A stretch of DNA of 64,000 nt from Microbispora hainanensis (lineage in GTDB: Bacteria > Actinomycetota > Actinomycetes > Streptosporangiales > Streptosporangiaceae): assembly GCF_036186745.1 (NCBI RefSeq), contig NZ_CP108086.1, positions 5,394,001 to 5,458,000 of the forward strand, in the 5' to 3' direction. Positions 16,221 through 25,234 of the stretch are shown one piece after another. Every line of letters starts with the position of its first letter. The stretch's first letter is position 1. The translations under genes and the position numbers were made by a program. The notes under the pieces were generated by a model. The model saw nothing but the letters and a program-made list of their open reading frames with translations. It did not search any database and was not told the origin of the DNA.

Positions 16221-17971
16221 ACGTCGCGGAGGCCGTCGGCGCGGCCCTCGCCGCCCTCGGCGTGAGGGCGGCCTTCGGCGTCGTCGGCAGCGGCAACTTC
16301 CACGTCACCAACGCCCTCATCGAGCACGGCGTGCGCTACGTCGCGGCGCGGCACGAGGGCGGGGCCGCCACGATGGCCGACGCCTACGCCCGGATGAGCG
16401 GCACGGTCGCCGTGCTCACCGTCCACCAGGGGCCCGGCCTGACCAACGCGCTGACCGGTGTCACCGAGGCGGCCAAGAGCCGCACCCCGCTGCTCGTGCT
16501 AGCCCCGGAGGTGACCTCGCCCACCTCCAACTTCCGCATCGACCAGACCGCGCTCGCCGAGGCCGTGGGCGCGCACTGCGCCAGGGTCGGCTCGGCCGCC
16601 ACGGTCGTGGACGACACCGTGATGGCCTTCCTCGCCGCGCTGCTCGGGCGCCGGACCGTGGTGCTCAACCTGCCTCTCGATGTGCAGGCCGAGGAGCTGC
16701 CCGACGAGGCCGCCGAGGCCGTACGCGAACTGCTGGCCGGCCGGGGCGGCGCGCACCGCGACGTGGCGAGCCGCGTGCCGGCGGCGTGGGGGCTGACGTT
16801 CCCCATCGAGGCCAGGGACGACGAGGAGACGCAGGGCATCCCGGCGGAGCCGTCCGACGCGCTGACGCGGCTCGCGCGGATGCTGGCGGAGGCCGAGCGG
16901 CCGGTCTTCGTGGCCGGCCGGGGAGCCCGCGGCTCGCGGCGGGAGCTGGAGGCGCTCGGCGAGCGGGTGGGGGCGCTGTTCGCCACCTCGGCGGTCGCCA
17001 AGGGCCACTTCCACGGCAGCCCGTGGGACCTCGACGTGAGCGGCGGTTTCGCCACCCCGCTCGCGGCCGAGCTGATCCGGAGCGCCGACCTCGTCGTCGG
17101 CTGGGGCTGCACGTTCACCATGTGGACCACGCGGCACGGCGCGCTGATCGGGCCGGACACGAAGGTCGTCCAGGTGGACCTCGACCCCGACGCGCTCGGC
17201 GTGCACCGCGAGATCGACCTCGGCGTGGTCGGCGACGTACGCGAGACCGCGCGGGCGGTCGTCGCCCTGCTCGGCGAGGCCGAGCCCGCGACGGAGGGGG
17301 AGACGGGGACGCGCGGCTACCGCTCCCCGGAGATCGCCGAGCGCATCGCCCGCGAGGGCCGCTGGCGCGACGTGCCCTACGACGACCTGAGCACCGGCGG
17401 GCGCATCGACCCCCGCACGCTGACCATCGGGCTCGACGACCTGCTCCCGCAGGAGCGGCTGGTGTCGGTCGACTCGGGGAACTTCATGGGATATCCGTCG
17501 ATGTTCCTCACGGTCCCGGACGGCAGCGCGTTCTGCTTCACCCAGGCGTACCAGTCGATCGGGCTCGGCCTGGCGACCGCCATCGGCGCGGCCGTCGCGC
17601 GGCCCGACCGGCTCGCGGTCGCCGCCCTCGGGGACGGCGGGGCGCTGATGGGCGTCGCCGAACTGGAGACGGTCGTACGGCTCGGCCTGCCGATGGTGGT
17701 CGTGGTCTACGACGACGAGGGATACGGCGCGGAGGTCCACCATTTCGGCCCGCACGGGTTCCCGCTCGGCGCGGTCACGTTCCCGCCCGCCGACATCGCG
17801 GCGATCGCGCGGGGCTTCGGCTTCGAAGCGGTGACCGTACGGCGTGAGGAGGACCTGTCGGGGGTCGCCGCGTGGCTGAAAGGGCCGCGCGACAAGCCCC
17901 TGCTCGTCCACGCGAAGGTCACCGCCGACCGCCCCTCGTGGTGGCTGGAGGAGGCCTTCCGCGGTCACTGA
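16217..17971 (+). CDS. Thiamine-diphosphate-dependent decarboxylase/synthase (acetolactate-synthase-like)
   Basis: 584 residues with the three-domain layout of the family. The N-terminal PYR domain has the activating Glu (RHEGGAATMADAYARM). A central domain follows, and the C-terminal PP domain has the cofactor motif GDGGALMGVAEL, closed by DD (VVYDDEGYGAE) where Asn is more common. Substrate cannot be read from sequence: relatives include acetolactate synthase, benzoylformate decarboxylase and oxalyl-CoA decarboxylase. Coupled translation with the cyclase gene suggests consecutive steps, ring opening and then C-C cleavage of a 2-oxo acid, but this is inference. Confidence 0.85.
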   Translation: MNVAEAVGAALAALGVRAAFGVVGSGNFHVTNALIEHGVRYVAARHEGGAATMADAYARMSGTVAVLTVHQGPGLTNALTGVTEAAKSRTPLLVLAPEVTSPTSNFRIDQTALAEAVGAHCARVGSAATVVDDTVMAFLAALLGRRTVVLNLPLDVQAEELPDEAAEAVRELLAGRGGAHRDVASRVPAAWGLTFPIEARDDEETQGIPAEPSDALTRLARMLAEAERPVFVAGRGARGSRRELEALGERVGALFATSAVAKGHFHGSPWDLDVSGGFATPLAAELIRSADLVVGWGCTFTMWTTRHGALIGPDTKVVQVDLDPDALGVHREIDLGVVGDVRETARAVVALLGEAEPATEGETGTRGYRSPEIAERIAREGRWRDVPYDDLSTGGRIDPRTLTIGLDDLLPQERLVSVDSGNFMGYPSMFLTVPDGSAFCFTQAYQSIGLGLATAIGAAVARPDRLAVAALGDGGALMGVAELETVVRLGLPMVVVVYDDEGYGAEVHHFGPHGFPLGAVTFPPADIAAIARGFGFEAVTVRREEDLSGVAAWLKGPRDKPLLVHAKVTADRPSWWLEEAFRGH

Positions 17972-18148
17972 CCGGACACGGCGCCGCGCACCGGGTACGG
18001 CACAGCGCCGCACCGGGCACGGCGCCGCACCGGAGCCGGTCCGGGGCGGTGCCGAACGCGGGACCGACGCGGGGCGCCGACGTGTAGCGGCCGGAAAGAG
18101 GACTTTCGGCCCACAAAAGTTACGGGCGAGTAGGTTACGGTTTCAGGC

Positions 18149-18886
18149 ATGGCCGAGATCGTGTACCCACCGGTCCTGTGGACCGCGCTGACCGCCTTCA
18201 AGCTGCTCGACATCAGGTTCCGGATGGAGGGCACGGAGCGGATTCCGCGGAGCGGCGGCGCGGTCCTGGTGAGCAACCACGTCAGCTACCTCGACTTCAT
18301 CTTCGCCGGCTTCGCCGCCCACCCGGCCGGGCGGCTGGTCCGGTTCATGGCGAAGAAGGAGGTCTTCGACCACCCCGTGTCGGGCCCGCTGATGCGCGGC
18401 ATGCACCACATCCCGGTGGACCGGTCGGCCGGGGCGGGCGCCTACGACGCCGCCGTACAGGCGCTCAAGGACGGCGAGATCGTCGGCAACTTCGCCGAGG
18501 CGACGATCAGCAGGTCGTTCACCATCAAGGAGATCAAGAGCGGCCCGATCCGGATGGCCGCCGAGGCCGGGGTGCCCGTGATCCCGGTCGCCCTGTGGGG
18601 CGGCCAGCGGCTGTGGACCAAGGGCCGGCCCCGCAGGCTGCTGCAGCGGCATGTCCCGATCACGATCCTGGTCGGCGAGCCCGTGCTTCCCGGCGTGGGC
18701 GACGACATCGCCGCGCTCACCGGCGACCTGCGGCGGCGGATGGCGGACCTGCTCGACGCGGCCCAGCGGACCTACCCCGACCAGCGGCAAGGCGTGTGGT
18801 GGCAGCCGGCCCACCTGGGCGGCACGGCGCCCACCCCGGAGGAGGCCGCCGCGCTCGACGCCGCCGCCCGGCCCCGCCGCGCGTAG
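18149..18886 (+). CDS. 1-acyl-sn-glycerol-3-phosphate acyltransferase (PlsC family)
   Basis: 245 residues. The catalytic motif NHVSYLD (NHxxxxD) near residue 47 and the later GNFAEAT and PVIPVALWG motifs identify an acyltransferase of phospholipid synthesis, acting at the membrane inner face. A hydrophobic N-terminal segment (residues 5-20) would anchor it. The EGT of the usual FPEGT motif reads EAT here. No ribosome-binding site precedes the ATG; TAGGTT at 18131-18136 may be a -10 element with a very short leader. It is monocistronic. Confidence 0.85.
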   Translation: MAEIVYPPVLWTALTAFKLLDIRFRMEGTERIPRSGGAVLVSNHVSYLDFIFAGFAAHPAGRLVRFMAKKEVFDHPVSGPLMRGMHHIPVDRSAGAGAYDAAVQALKDGEIVGNFAEATISRSFTIKEIKSGPIRMAAEAGVPVIPVALWGGQRLWTKGRPRRLLQRHVPITILVGEPVLPGVGDDIAALTGDLRRRMADLLDAAQRTYPDQRQGVWWQPAHLGGTAPTPEEAAALDAAARPRRA

Positions 18887-19015
18887 GGCTCCGGAGATCT
18901 GTCCGGTTCCGCAACACGGCCGTTACTCCGGAGGGTTGACCGGCGGTCAAGAGGCGGGGATAACTGAGCCGTAGCCGAGCCTGGGGGACTCGCAACCCTG
19001 ACCCTGGAGCCGTGG

Positions 19016-22000
19016 ATGAGCATCGTGCCCCCGCCCCCGCTGGTCGGACGCGCCACTGAGCTGCGGACTCTCATCGACGCGGTGACCCGCCCCCCGGCGG
19101 TCGTGCTGGTGGAGGGCGAGGCGGGCATCGGAAAAACCCGGCTCGTCCGCGCCGCGCTCGACCGCCTGCCGTCCGGCGACCGGGCCGTCCTCCTCGGCTA
19201 CTGCCACCAGATCCGCGAGCCCTTCCCGTACGGGCCGGTCTTCGAGGCGCTGCGGGACATCAGGGGACGGCTCCCGGCGGCGCACCGGCTCAACCCGGTC
19301 ATCGGCGCGCTCCGCGACCACCTCCCCGAGCTGGACGGCGCGCTGCCGCCGTCGCCACAGCCCCTGGACGACCCGCGGGCCGAACGCCACCGGGTGTTCC
19401 GCGCGATACGCGCCCTGCTGGCGGCGGTGGGACCGGCCGTGCTCGTCGTGGAGGACCTGCACTGGGCCGACGACGGCACGCTCGACCTGCTGCGCTTCCT
19501 GGCCGGGCAGCCGCCGCAGGGGCTGGCGGTGGTCGCGACGTGCCGCCGCGACGGCGTCACCGGCCCGCCGCTCGGCCGGGCCTACCGGCACCAGCCCGAC
19601 ACGACCAGCGTGGTCGTACGGCTCACGCCGCTGGACGCGTCAGGCGTGGCCAGCCTGGCCGGCGCGCTTCTGGAGCGGTCCGATCTGTCACCGGGGTTCG
19701 TCACGCGGCTGCACGAGCGCACGGCGGGCATCCCGTTCGTGGTGGAGGAGCTGGTCCGATCCCTGCCCGCCTCGCCGCCCGGCACGGACGACCCGGACGC
19801 GCTCGACCGCGCCGTCGACCGGGCGGGCGTCCCGCTGCTGCTGCGCGAGGCGATGGCCGAGCGGATGGCCGGTCTTTCCCCGGCGGCGGCCGCGGCGGTC
19901 CGGGCGGCGGCGGTGCTGCGGCTCCCCGCGGACGAGCGGCTCATCACCGCGGTCGGCGCCGACCCCGCCGCGCTGAGCTCTGCTGTCCTGAGCTCTTCTG
20001 CGTTCGGCCCTTCTGCGCTGGGCCCTTCTGCGCTGGGCCCTTCTGCGCTGGGCCCTTCTGCGCTGGGCCCTGCTGTCGTGAGCCCCGCCGCCCTTGACCC
20101 TGCCGGGCAGGGCCTCGCCGGGCCGGACTCCACCGGACCGGGTCCTGTCGCATCGGGCGCTGCGGGGCTGGCCGAGGCGCTGCGCGCCGGAGTCCTGCAC
20201 GAGCACCCCGGCGGCCGGTACGGCTTCCGCCACGCGCTGGCCCAGCAGGCCGTCTACGACGCCATCCCCGGCCCGGAACGCCGTGCCGCGCACGTCCGGG
20301 CGATGGCCGCGCTCGCGGCGACGGACGCGCCGCCACTGGTGCAACTGGCCTTCCACGCCCGGCAGGCCGGGGACACCGACGCCTGGGTGCGCCACGGGGC
20401 CGCCGCCGCCCAGCAGGCCGCCGCGCTGGGCGACACCGCCCTCGCCGTCGAGGTGGTCGAGGGCATGCTCGACGACCCCGATCTCCCGGTGCGCAACAGA
20501 GGTCCGCTGGTGCTGATGCTGAGCCGCTTCGCGGCGACGGGCCTGTCGCACCAGCGGGTGGTGCGGCTGCTGCGCCAGGTGCTGCGGGGCGATTTCCTGT
20601 CCCGCGGCGTCCGCGGCGAGGTGCGGCTCAACCTCGGGGTGGTCCTGTCCAACCAGGCGGGCGACGCCGCCGCGGGACGGCCGGAGATCATGGCCGCCCT
20701 CGCCGAGCTGACCGACCGGCCGACGCTCGCCGCCCGCGGCTGGGCCAGCATGGCGATGCCCGAGTGGGGCGCCGAGTCGCTGGCGGAGCACGCGGAATGG
20801 ATGGCGAGGGCCGAGGCGCTCGTCGCCACCGCAGACAACCCGGAGCTGTCGGCCGCGGTCCTGGCCAACCGTGCTTCCTTCGAGATGACGACCGGCTCTC
20901 CCGGCGCGTTCGACGTCGCCGCCCGGCTGCCGGCCGACGACCCGCGTACGGGGGTCCGGCGGGAGGTCGCCCGCGCCTACTGCAACCTCCACGACTCGGC
21001 GACGACCGTGGGCCTCTACGCGGCGGCCGAGCGATTCGGCCGGGAGGGGCGGCGGCTCGCCCTGGAGACCGGCGCGCAGTATCCCGCCTTCCTCCTCGAC
21101 GCCTCCACGATCCGCAGGGAGTGGCTCACCGGGCGATGGGACGGGCTGCGCGACCGGGCGGCGTCCCTGAGCGAGTCGGCCACGGAGACGCCGCTGGTCG
21201 CGGTGGACCTGTGGCTGGTGCTCGGGCTGCTCGCCCTCGCGACGGGCGAATGGGAGGAGGCGGTCAGGCAGTTCCACCGCGCGGGGCTGGACGCGCCGGA
21301 GGCCCGCAACGTCCCGGTCGTGACGGCCGCCGCCGGTGGGCTCGTCGATCTGCATCTCGCCCGTGGGGCGGTGAACGAGGCGGCCGCGGAGGCCGAGGCG
21401 GCGGTCGCCCGGCTGCGCCGCAAGGGCGTGTGGGTGTGGGGCGCGGGCCTCGTCCCGCCGGCCGTGGCCGCGTTCGCCCGGGTGGGCCGCATGGAGACGG
21501 CGGCGGAGCTGGTGGACGAGTACGCCGCCGGGATCGCGGGCCGGGTGGCGCCCGCCGCGCACGCCGCGCTCGACGCCGCCCAGGGCGCGCTCGCCGCCGC
21601 GCGGCTCCGGCACGCCGACGCCGCCGCGTTCTTCGCCCGGGCCCGGGAGGCGTACGCCGCCCTGCCCCAGCCGTACGCGGCGGCGCGGGCGGCCGAAGGA
21701 GAGGCGGGAGCCCGGCTCGCGCTCGGGGACCGTGCCGCGGCGACGGGCTTCCGGGAGGCCGCGGAGACGTACGGCATGCTCGGCGCCACCCACGACGCCG
21801 CCCGGTGCAGGCGGGTGCTGCGCGACATCGGGGTTGACGTCCCGCTCCCGCGCGGCGGGCGGCGCGGCGCCGGGACGCTGTCGCAGCGGGAGCGGGAGGT
21901 GGCCCGGCTCGTCGCGCTCGGCCGTACCAACCGTGAGATCGCCGACGTGCTCTTCCTGTCCACGCGCACCGTCGAGACCCACGTCGCGACCGTGCTGCGC

Positions 22001-22045
22001 AAGCTCGGCGTGCGGTCGCGGACCCAGATCGCGCCGCCCGCCTGA
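19016..22045 (+). CDS. Large LuxR-family regulator with AAA ATPase domain (LAL type)
   Basis: 1009 residues. N-terminal ATPase: Walker A EGEAGIGKTR near residue 35, Walker B LVVEDLHWADD near residue 145. The middle is TPR-like helical repeats, and the C-terminal 60 residues are a LuxR helix-turn-helix (LSQREREVARLVALGRTNREIADVL). LAL regulators are ATP-dependent activators of carbon-use or secondary-metabolite genes. A run of 15-base DNA repeats inside the gene (19996-20070) gives a repeated SALGP peptide in a linker. It converges on the M4 protease gene with a shared terminator. Confidence 0.9.
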   Translation: MSIVPPPPLVGRATELRTLIDAVTRPPAVVLVEGEAGIGKTRLVRAALDRLPSGDRAVLLGYCHQIREPFPYGPVFEALRDIRGRLPAAHRLNPVIGALRDHLPELDGALPPSPQPLDDPRAERHRVFRAIRALLAAVGPAVLVVEDLHWADDGTLDLLRFLAGQPPQGLAVVATCRRDGVTGPPLGRAYRHQPDTTSVVVRLTPLDASGVASLAGALLERSDLSPGFVTRLHERTAGIPFVVEELVRSLPASPPGTDDPDALDRAVDRAGVPLLLREAMAERMAGLSPAAAAAVRAAAVLRLPADERLITAVGADPAALSSAVLSSSAFGPSALGPSALGPSALGPSALGPAVVSPAALDPAGQGLAGPDSTGPGPVASGAAGLAEALRAGVLHEHPGGRYGFRHALAQQAVYDAIPGPERRAAHVRAMAALAATDAPPLVQLAFHARQAGDTDAWVRHGAAAAQQAAALGDTALAVEVVEGMLDDPDLPVRNRGPLVLMLSRFAATGLSHQRVVRLLRQVLRGDFLSRGVRGEVRLNLGVVLSNQAGDAAAGRPEIMAALAELTDRPTLAARGWASMAMPEWGAESLAEHAEWMARAEALVATADNPELSAAVLANRASFEMTTGSPGAFDVAARLPADDPRTGVRREVARAYCNLHDSATTVGLYAAAERFGREGRRLALETGAQYPAFLLDASTIRREWLTGRWDGLRDRAASLSESATETPLVAVDLWLVLGLLALATGEWEEAVRQFHRAGLDAPEARNVPVVTAAAGGLVDLHLARGAVNEAAAEAEAAVARLRRKGVWVWGAGLVPPAVAAFARVGRMETAAELVDEYAAGIAGRVAPAAHAALDAAQGALAAARLRHADAAAFFARAREAYAALPQPYAAARAAEGEAGARLALGDRAAATGFREAAETYGMLGATHDAARCRRVLRDIGVDVPLPRGGRRGAGTLSQREREVARLVALGRTNREIADVLFLSTRTVETHVATVLRKLGVRSRTQIAPPA
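19996..20070 (+). repeat. 15-bp in-frame tandem repeat inside the LAL regulator
   Basis: Five copies of TTCTGCGCTGGGCCC (first copy slightly diverged) with degenerate copies on both sides. They encode repeats of Ser-Ala-Leu-Gly-Pro in a region without domain structure. Copy number could vary by slippage without breaking the frame. Confidence 0.85.
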
Positions 22046-22100
22046 CGAGCACCGGGCACGCGGCACCCTGGACCTGCGGAAACCCCCGGACGCGCGGAAA

Positions 22101-22126
22101 CCCCCGGGACCGTGCGATCCCGGGGG
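22101..22126. terminator. Convergent terminator hairpin
   Basis: CCCCCGGGA (22101-22109) and TCCCGGGGG (22118-22126) form a 9-bp GC stem with an 8-base loop between the ends of the LAL gene and the protease gene. There is no U-tract, as is usual in actinobacteria. It can serve both strands. Confidence 0.65.
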
Positions 22127-22141
22127 CCGGTGCCGCGTCGC

Positions 22142-24370
22142 TCAGAGCGTGATGCTCCACGAGTCGAGGTAGCCGGTGTCGAGGTAGTACTGGTCGCGGA
22201 TCTCAAGCGTCCAGGTGCCCGCCGCCGTCTGGGTGACCGGGACGGAGTAGGTCCTGGTGCCGAAGGAGGTGCAGCTCGATCCGCCGCTGGACTTGACCGT
22301 GTAGTAGGTGCCGCTCGGGCCCCGGAGCCTGATCCGCAGGTCCTCGGCGCAGGTGTGCGAGATCGTGATGCTGAGCTGCACCGGGGAGATCGCCGCTCCC
22401 GTGGCGGTCGAGGTGATCGGGCTGTTGATCGTGGTCAGGTCGTTGATCGTGTAGTTGGTGCCGTTGGTGAACGTACGCCCGCCGGAGGTGCCCGACACCG
22501 TCAGCGTGTAGGAAGCGGTGTGCGAGCCGGACGAGCCGCTTCCGGTGACCGTCACCGTGTACGTCCCGGAGGGCGTGGACGCGCTGGTGGCGATCGTCAG
22601 GGTGGAGGAGCCGCCCGAGCTCACCGACGACGGGCTGAAGCTCGCGGTGGCGCCGGAGGGAAGCCCGGAGGCGCTGAAGCTCACCGTCTGCGCGCTACCC
22701 GAGGTGGTCGACGTCGCGACCGTGGCGGTGGCCGACTGGCCCGGCGTCACGCTGCCCGAGGTGGGGCTGAGCGACAGCGAGAAGTCGCCGCCCGACGAGG
22801 TGCAGCTCGCCTCGCCCGACTGCGCCGGCACGCCGACCGCGTTCCAGGCCGCCTTGGTGGCCGCGCACTCGGCGCTGCTCGCGCCGTACAGCTCGACCGC
22901 CGCCGCCAGCGAGGCGGTCCTGACGTTGACGTACTTCCAGGTCGAGGTCTTGCGCTGCAGCGCGCCCATGTAGATCTTGCCGGCCTTCTGGATGCCGACG
23001 CCGGTCACCGAGGACGGGCCGCCCGAGCAGATCGGGCTGTTCGGCTTGCCGCCGCCGGGCGAGGAGCCCTCGGCGAGCAGGTAGAACCAGTGGTTCAGCG
23101 GGCCGGCCGCGGCGTGCACCTCGGTGCTCGGGATCGAGCTGGAGTAGCAGTTGGGGTCGCCGGCGAGGGACGGGTTGTACATGTAGCGGATCGGCCCGGA
23201 ACCGACGAGGTTGACCTTCTCGCCCACCTGGTAGTCCGGCGGGTCGTTCGGGTTGTTGGCGTACGCCTCGGTGAGCGAGCCGAAGATGTCGCCGGTGGCC
23301 TCGTTCAGGCCGCCGTTCTCGTTGCCCGAGCCGGCGCCGCCGGCGGTCGTCTGGAAGATGGCGTGGCCGAACTCGTGCGCCACGACGTCGATCGGCGTGG
23401 CCTGGCGGGCGTTGTCCTGCGAGTGCCCGAAGTTGGTGTAGCTGCCGTTCCAGTAGGCGTTGACGTCGTTCAGGCCCACGCGGGCGGGGAAGCCACCGCC
23501 GCTGCCGTTGATGCCGTTGCGGCCGAGCCAGTCGCGCAGCATGTCCCACTCGCGCTGCACGCTGTAGAGCGCGTCCACGCAGGCGGTCTCCAGGTTGGTG
23601 CCGCTGCCGTTGCCCCAGGAGTCGTCCGAGCCGGTGTACGCGGAGCCGTTCTGCCCGCCGCACCGGATGCCGCTGCGCGTGGAGTCGGTCATCGAGTAGG
23701 AGCTGCCCGAGCCGCTCGTGTTGATGGTGACCGTGCCGTAGTAGTAGCCGTTGCCGGTGCCGGCCTTCACCTGGTCGTAGGAGTCGGCGATCTCCCCGGA
23801 GACCGCGTCCACGAACACGTGCTGGATGCTCGGCCTGCCGCCGGCGATGCCGGAGACCACCGCCTCCCAGGTCAGCCGCGGCTTCTCGCCCCAGGCCAGG
23901 ACGACCAGGCGCGGGGCCGCGGTGTCGTCGACGCGGGACAGCACGGTCTTCGCCGTCTCGGTGGCGGCCTCGGCGCTGACCGTCGGCGAGGTCGGCACGC
24001 CCAGGGGGAGGGCGCCGGACGCCGACTCGGTGTCGCGCACCCGCCCGTTGGAGTCGGTGACCACGACCGCGTCGCCGCCCACGATGGGCAGGCCCTTGTA
24101 CGTGCGCTCGTAGGTGACGTAGAACATGCCGCCGCCCGGTGTGACGGCGGTGCGCCGGTAGGTCTCGTTCGGGGACACGCGCAGGTCGTCCAGGCCGCTC
24201 GCGACGGCCTGGTCCGCGGCGGCCGCGGCCCGCTGCGCGGGGTCGTCGGCGAGGGACCTGACCGCGGTCTCGCTGCCGGGCGTGGGCTTGGCGGCAGCGG
24301 CGGTGGCGGGTGCCACCACACCGGTCACGGCCAGCGCGGCGGCGGCCGCGAGCAGTGCTGTGCGCCTCAT
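22142..24370 (-). CDS. Secreted M4-family (thermolysin-like) metalloprotease with Ig-like and P domains
   Basis: 742 residues, start ATG 24370 with an AAGGAAG ribosome-binding site. Order: signal peptide (1-26), FTP and PepSY propeptide regions (about 30-190), catalytic domain with HEFGH near residue 335 and the third zinc ligand in NEATGD, and catalytic His in EVHAAAGPLNHWF. Then come an Ig-like Ser/Thr/Gly-rich repeat domain, and a C-terminal proprotein-convertase P domain (ISHTCAEDLRIRL through DSWSITL). The propeptide keeps it inactive until export; the P domain aids folding or substrate binding. Monocistronic, converging on the LAL regulator. Confidence 0.95.
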   Translation of the reverse strand: MRRTALLAAAAALAVTGVVAPATAAAAKPTPGSETAVRSLADDPAQRAAAAADQAVASGLDDLRVSPNETYRRTAVTPGGGMFYVTYERTYKGLPIVGGDAVVVTDSNGRVRDTESASGALPLGVPTSPTVSAEAATETAKTVLSRVDDTAAPRLVVLAWGEKPRLTWEAVVSGIAGGRPSIQHVFVDAVSGEIADSYDQVKAGTGNGYYYGTVTINTSGSGSSYSMTDSTRSGIRCGGQNGSAYTGSDDSWGNGSGTNLETACVDALYSVQREWDMLRDWLGRNGINGSGGGFPARVGLNDVNAYWNGSYTNFGHSQDNARQATPIDVVAHEFGHAIFQTTAGGAGSGNENGGLNEATGDIFGSLTEAYANNPNDPPDYQVGEKVNLVGSGPIRYMYNPSLAGDPNCYSSSIPSTEVHAAAGPLNHWFYLLAEGSSPGGGKPNSPICSGGPSSVTGVGIQKAGKIYMGALQRKTSTWKYVNVRTASLAAAVELYGASSAECAATKAAWNAVGVPAQSGEASCTSSGGDFSLSLSPTSGSVTPGQSATATVATSTTSGSAQTVSFSASGLPSGATASFSPSSVSSGGSSTLTIATSASTPSGTYTVTVTGSGSSGSHTASYTLTVSGTSGGRTFTNGTNYTINDLTTINSPITSTATGAAISPVQLSITISHTCAEDLRIRLRGPSGTYYTVKSSGGSSCTSFGTRTYSVPVTQTAAGTWTLEIRDQYYLDTGYLDSWSITL

Positions 24371-24650
24371 GGGCGTCTTCCTTTCTCTGCCTCCCACGGG
24401 GCGTCCGCCTTGTGGGCGGGCACCGGCGGCCCGCCTCCGGGAGACGAACCCGGGCGGCGGACACGGTGGGATTCGGGGGGTGATGAGAGAAATGGATGGG
24501 GGCTTCCGGCCGGGGAATCCGGCCCGTGCGCGACGTTAGAACCACGGTCCCGACGCGAACATCCGTAGCGATATCCGTACATCTACGGAAAAGCGACTGG
24601 CTTTGTGCGTAGGTCGTAAGAAAACGGCCGCCACGTGGGGAAGACGAAAG

Positions 24651-25100
24651 ATGCGGGGCGATAGCTTCGACACCATGGAGAGGATGACCGAGGCGGAGTG
24701 GCGCGAGTTCGCGATGAGCGGCACCAGGACCGGGAAGCTCGCCGTCACCCGGGCGGACGGGCGGCCGCACGTGACGCCGATCTGGTTCGCCCTCGACGGG
24801 GACGACGTGGTGTTCACCACCCACGAGAGCGGGGTGAAGGCCGGCGCGCTGCGCCGCGATCCCCGGGCGGCCATGTGCGTCGACGACCAGGCCCCGCCGT
24901 ACTCGTACGTGCTGATCGAGGGGGAGACGACCCTGTCGGACGACCTCGCCGAGGTGCGCCACTGGGCGACGGTGCTCGGCGGCCGTTACATGGGCCAGGA
25001 GCGGGCCGAGGAGTACGGCAGGCGCAACGGCGTGCCGGGAGAGCTCCTCGTGCGGCTGCGCGTCGGCAAGGTCATCGCGTTCAAGGACGTCGCCGGCTGA
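24651..25100 (+). CDS. PPOX-class (flavin or F420-dependent) oxidoreductase
   Basis: 149 residues from the ATG at 24651, with GGGGAAG about nine bases upstream. The split-barrel fold typical of pyridoxamine-5'-phosphate-oxidase-like proteins is indicated by GKLAVTRADGRPHVTPIWF, the VVFTTHESGVKAGAL phosphate-binding segment, and the C-terminal LLVRLRVGKVIAFKD. In actinobacteria this subgroup binds F420 or FMN and reduces small substrates; the choice cannot be made from sequence. Confidence 0.8.
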   Translation: MRGDSFDTMERMTEAEWREFAMSGTRTGKLAVTRADGRPHVTPIWFALDGDDVVFTTHESGVKAGALRRDPRAAMCVDDQAPPYSYVLIEGETTLSDDLAEVRHWATVLGGRYMGQERAEEYGRRNGVPGELLVRLRVGKVIAFKDVAG

Positions 25101-25131
25101 GGACGCCGCCCGGCGACATAGGCAAAGCGTG

Positions 25132-25161
25132 TTGACTTCTGTTGTGGGGCGCGAGCATGAT
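25132..25161 (+). promoter_or_regulatory. Sigma-70-type promoter with possible operator, MBL-fold gene
   Basis: TTGACT (25132-25137) and CATGAT (25156-25161) are 18 bases apart, close to -35 and -10 consensus. Just downstream, GAGGC (25166-25170) and GCCTC (25182-25186) form an inverted repeat with 11 bases between, a plausible repressor site. The gene start is at 25235. Confidence 0.45.
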
Positions 25162-25234
25162 GACAGAGGCAAAACAATTACGCCTCAGTCAACCCGGCTG
25201 AGAGCCGGACCGGCTTCCCGAAGGAAACACCCCC

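Noticed and set aside
25190-25234. CTGAGA before the MBL-fold gene, suggesting a thiamine riboswitch
   Set aside because: Only the CTGAGA string matches; the second conserved half (GAACCTGATC and TAATGCC) is absent and the space is too short.
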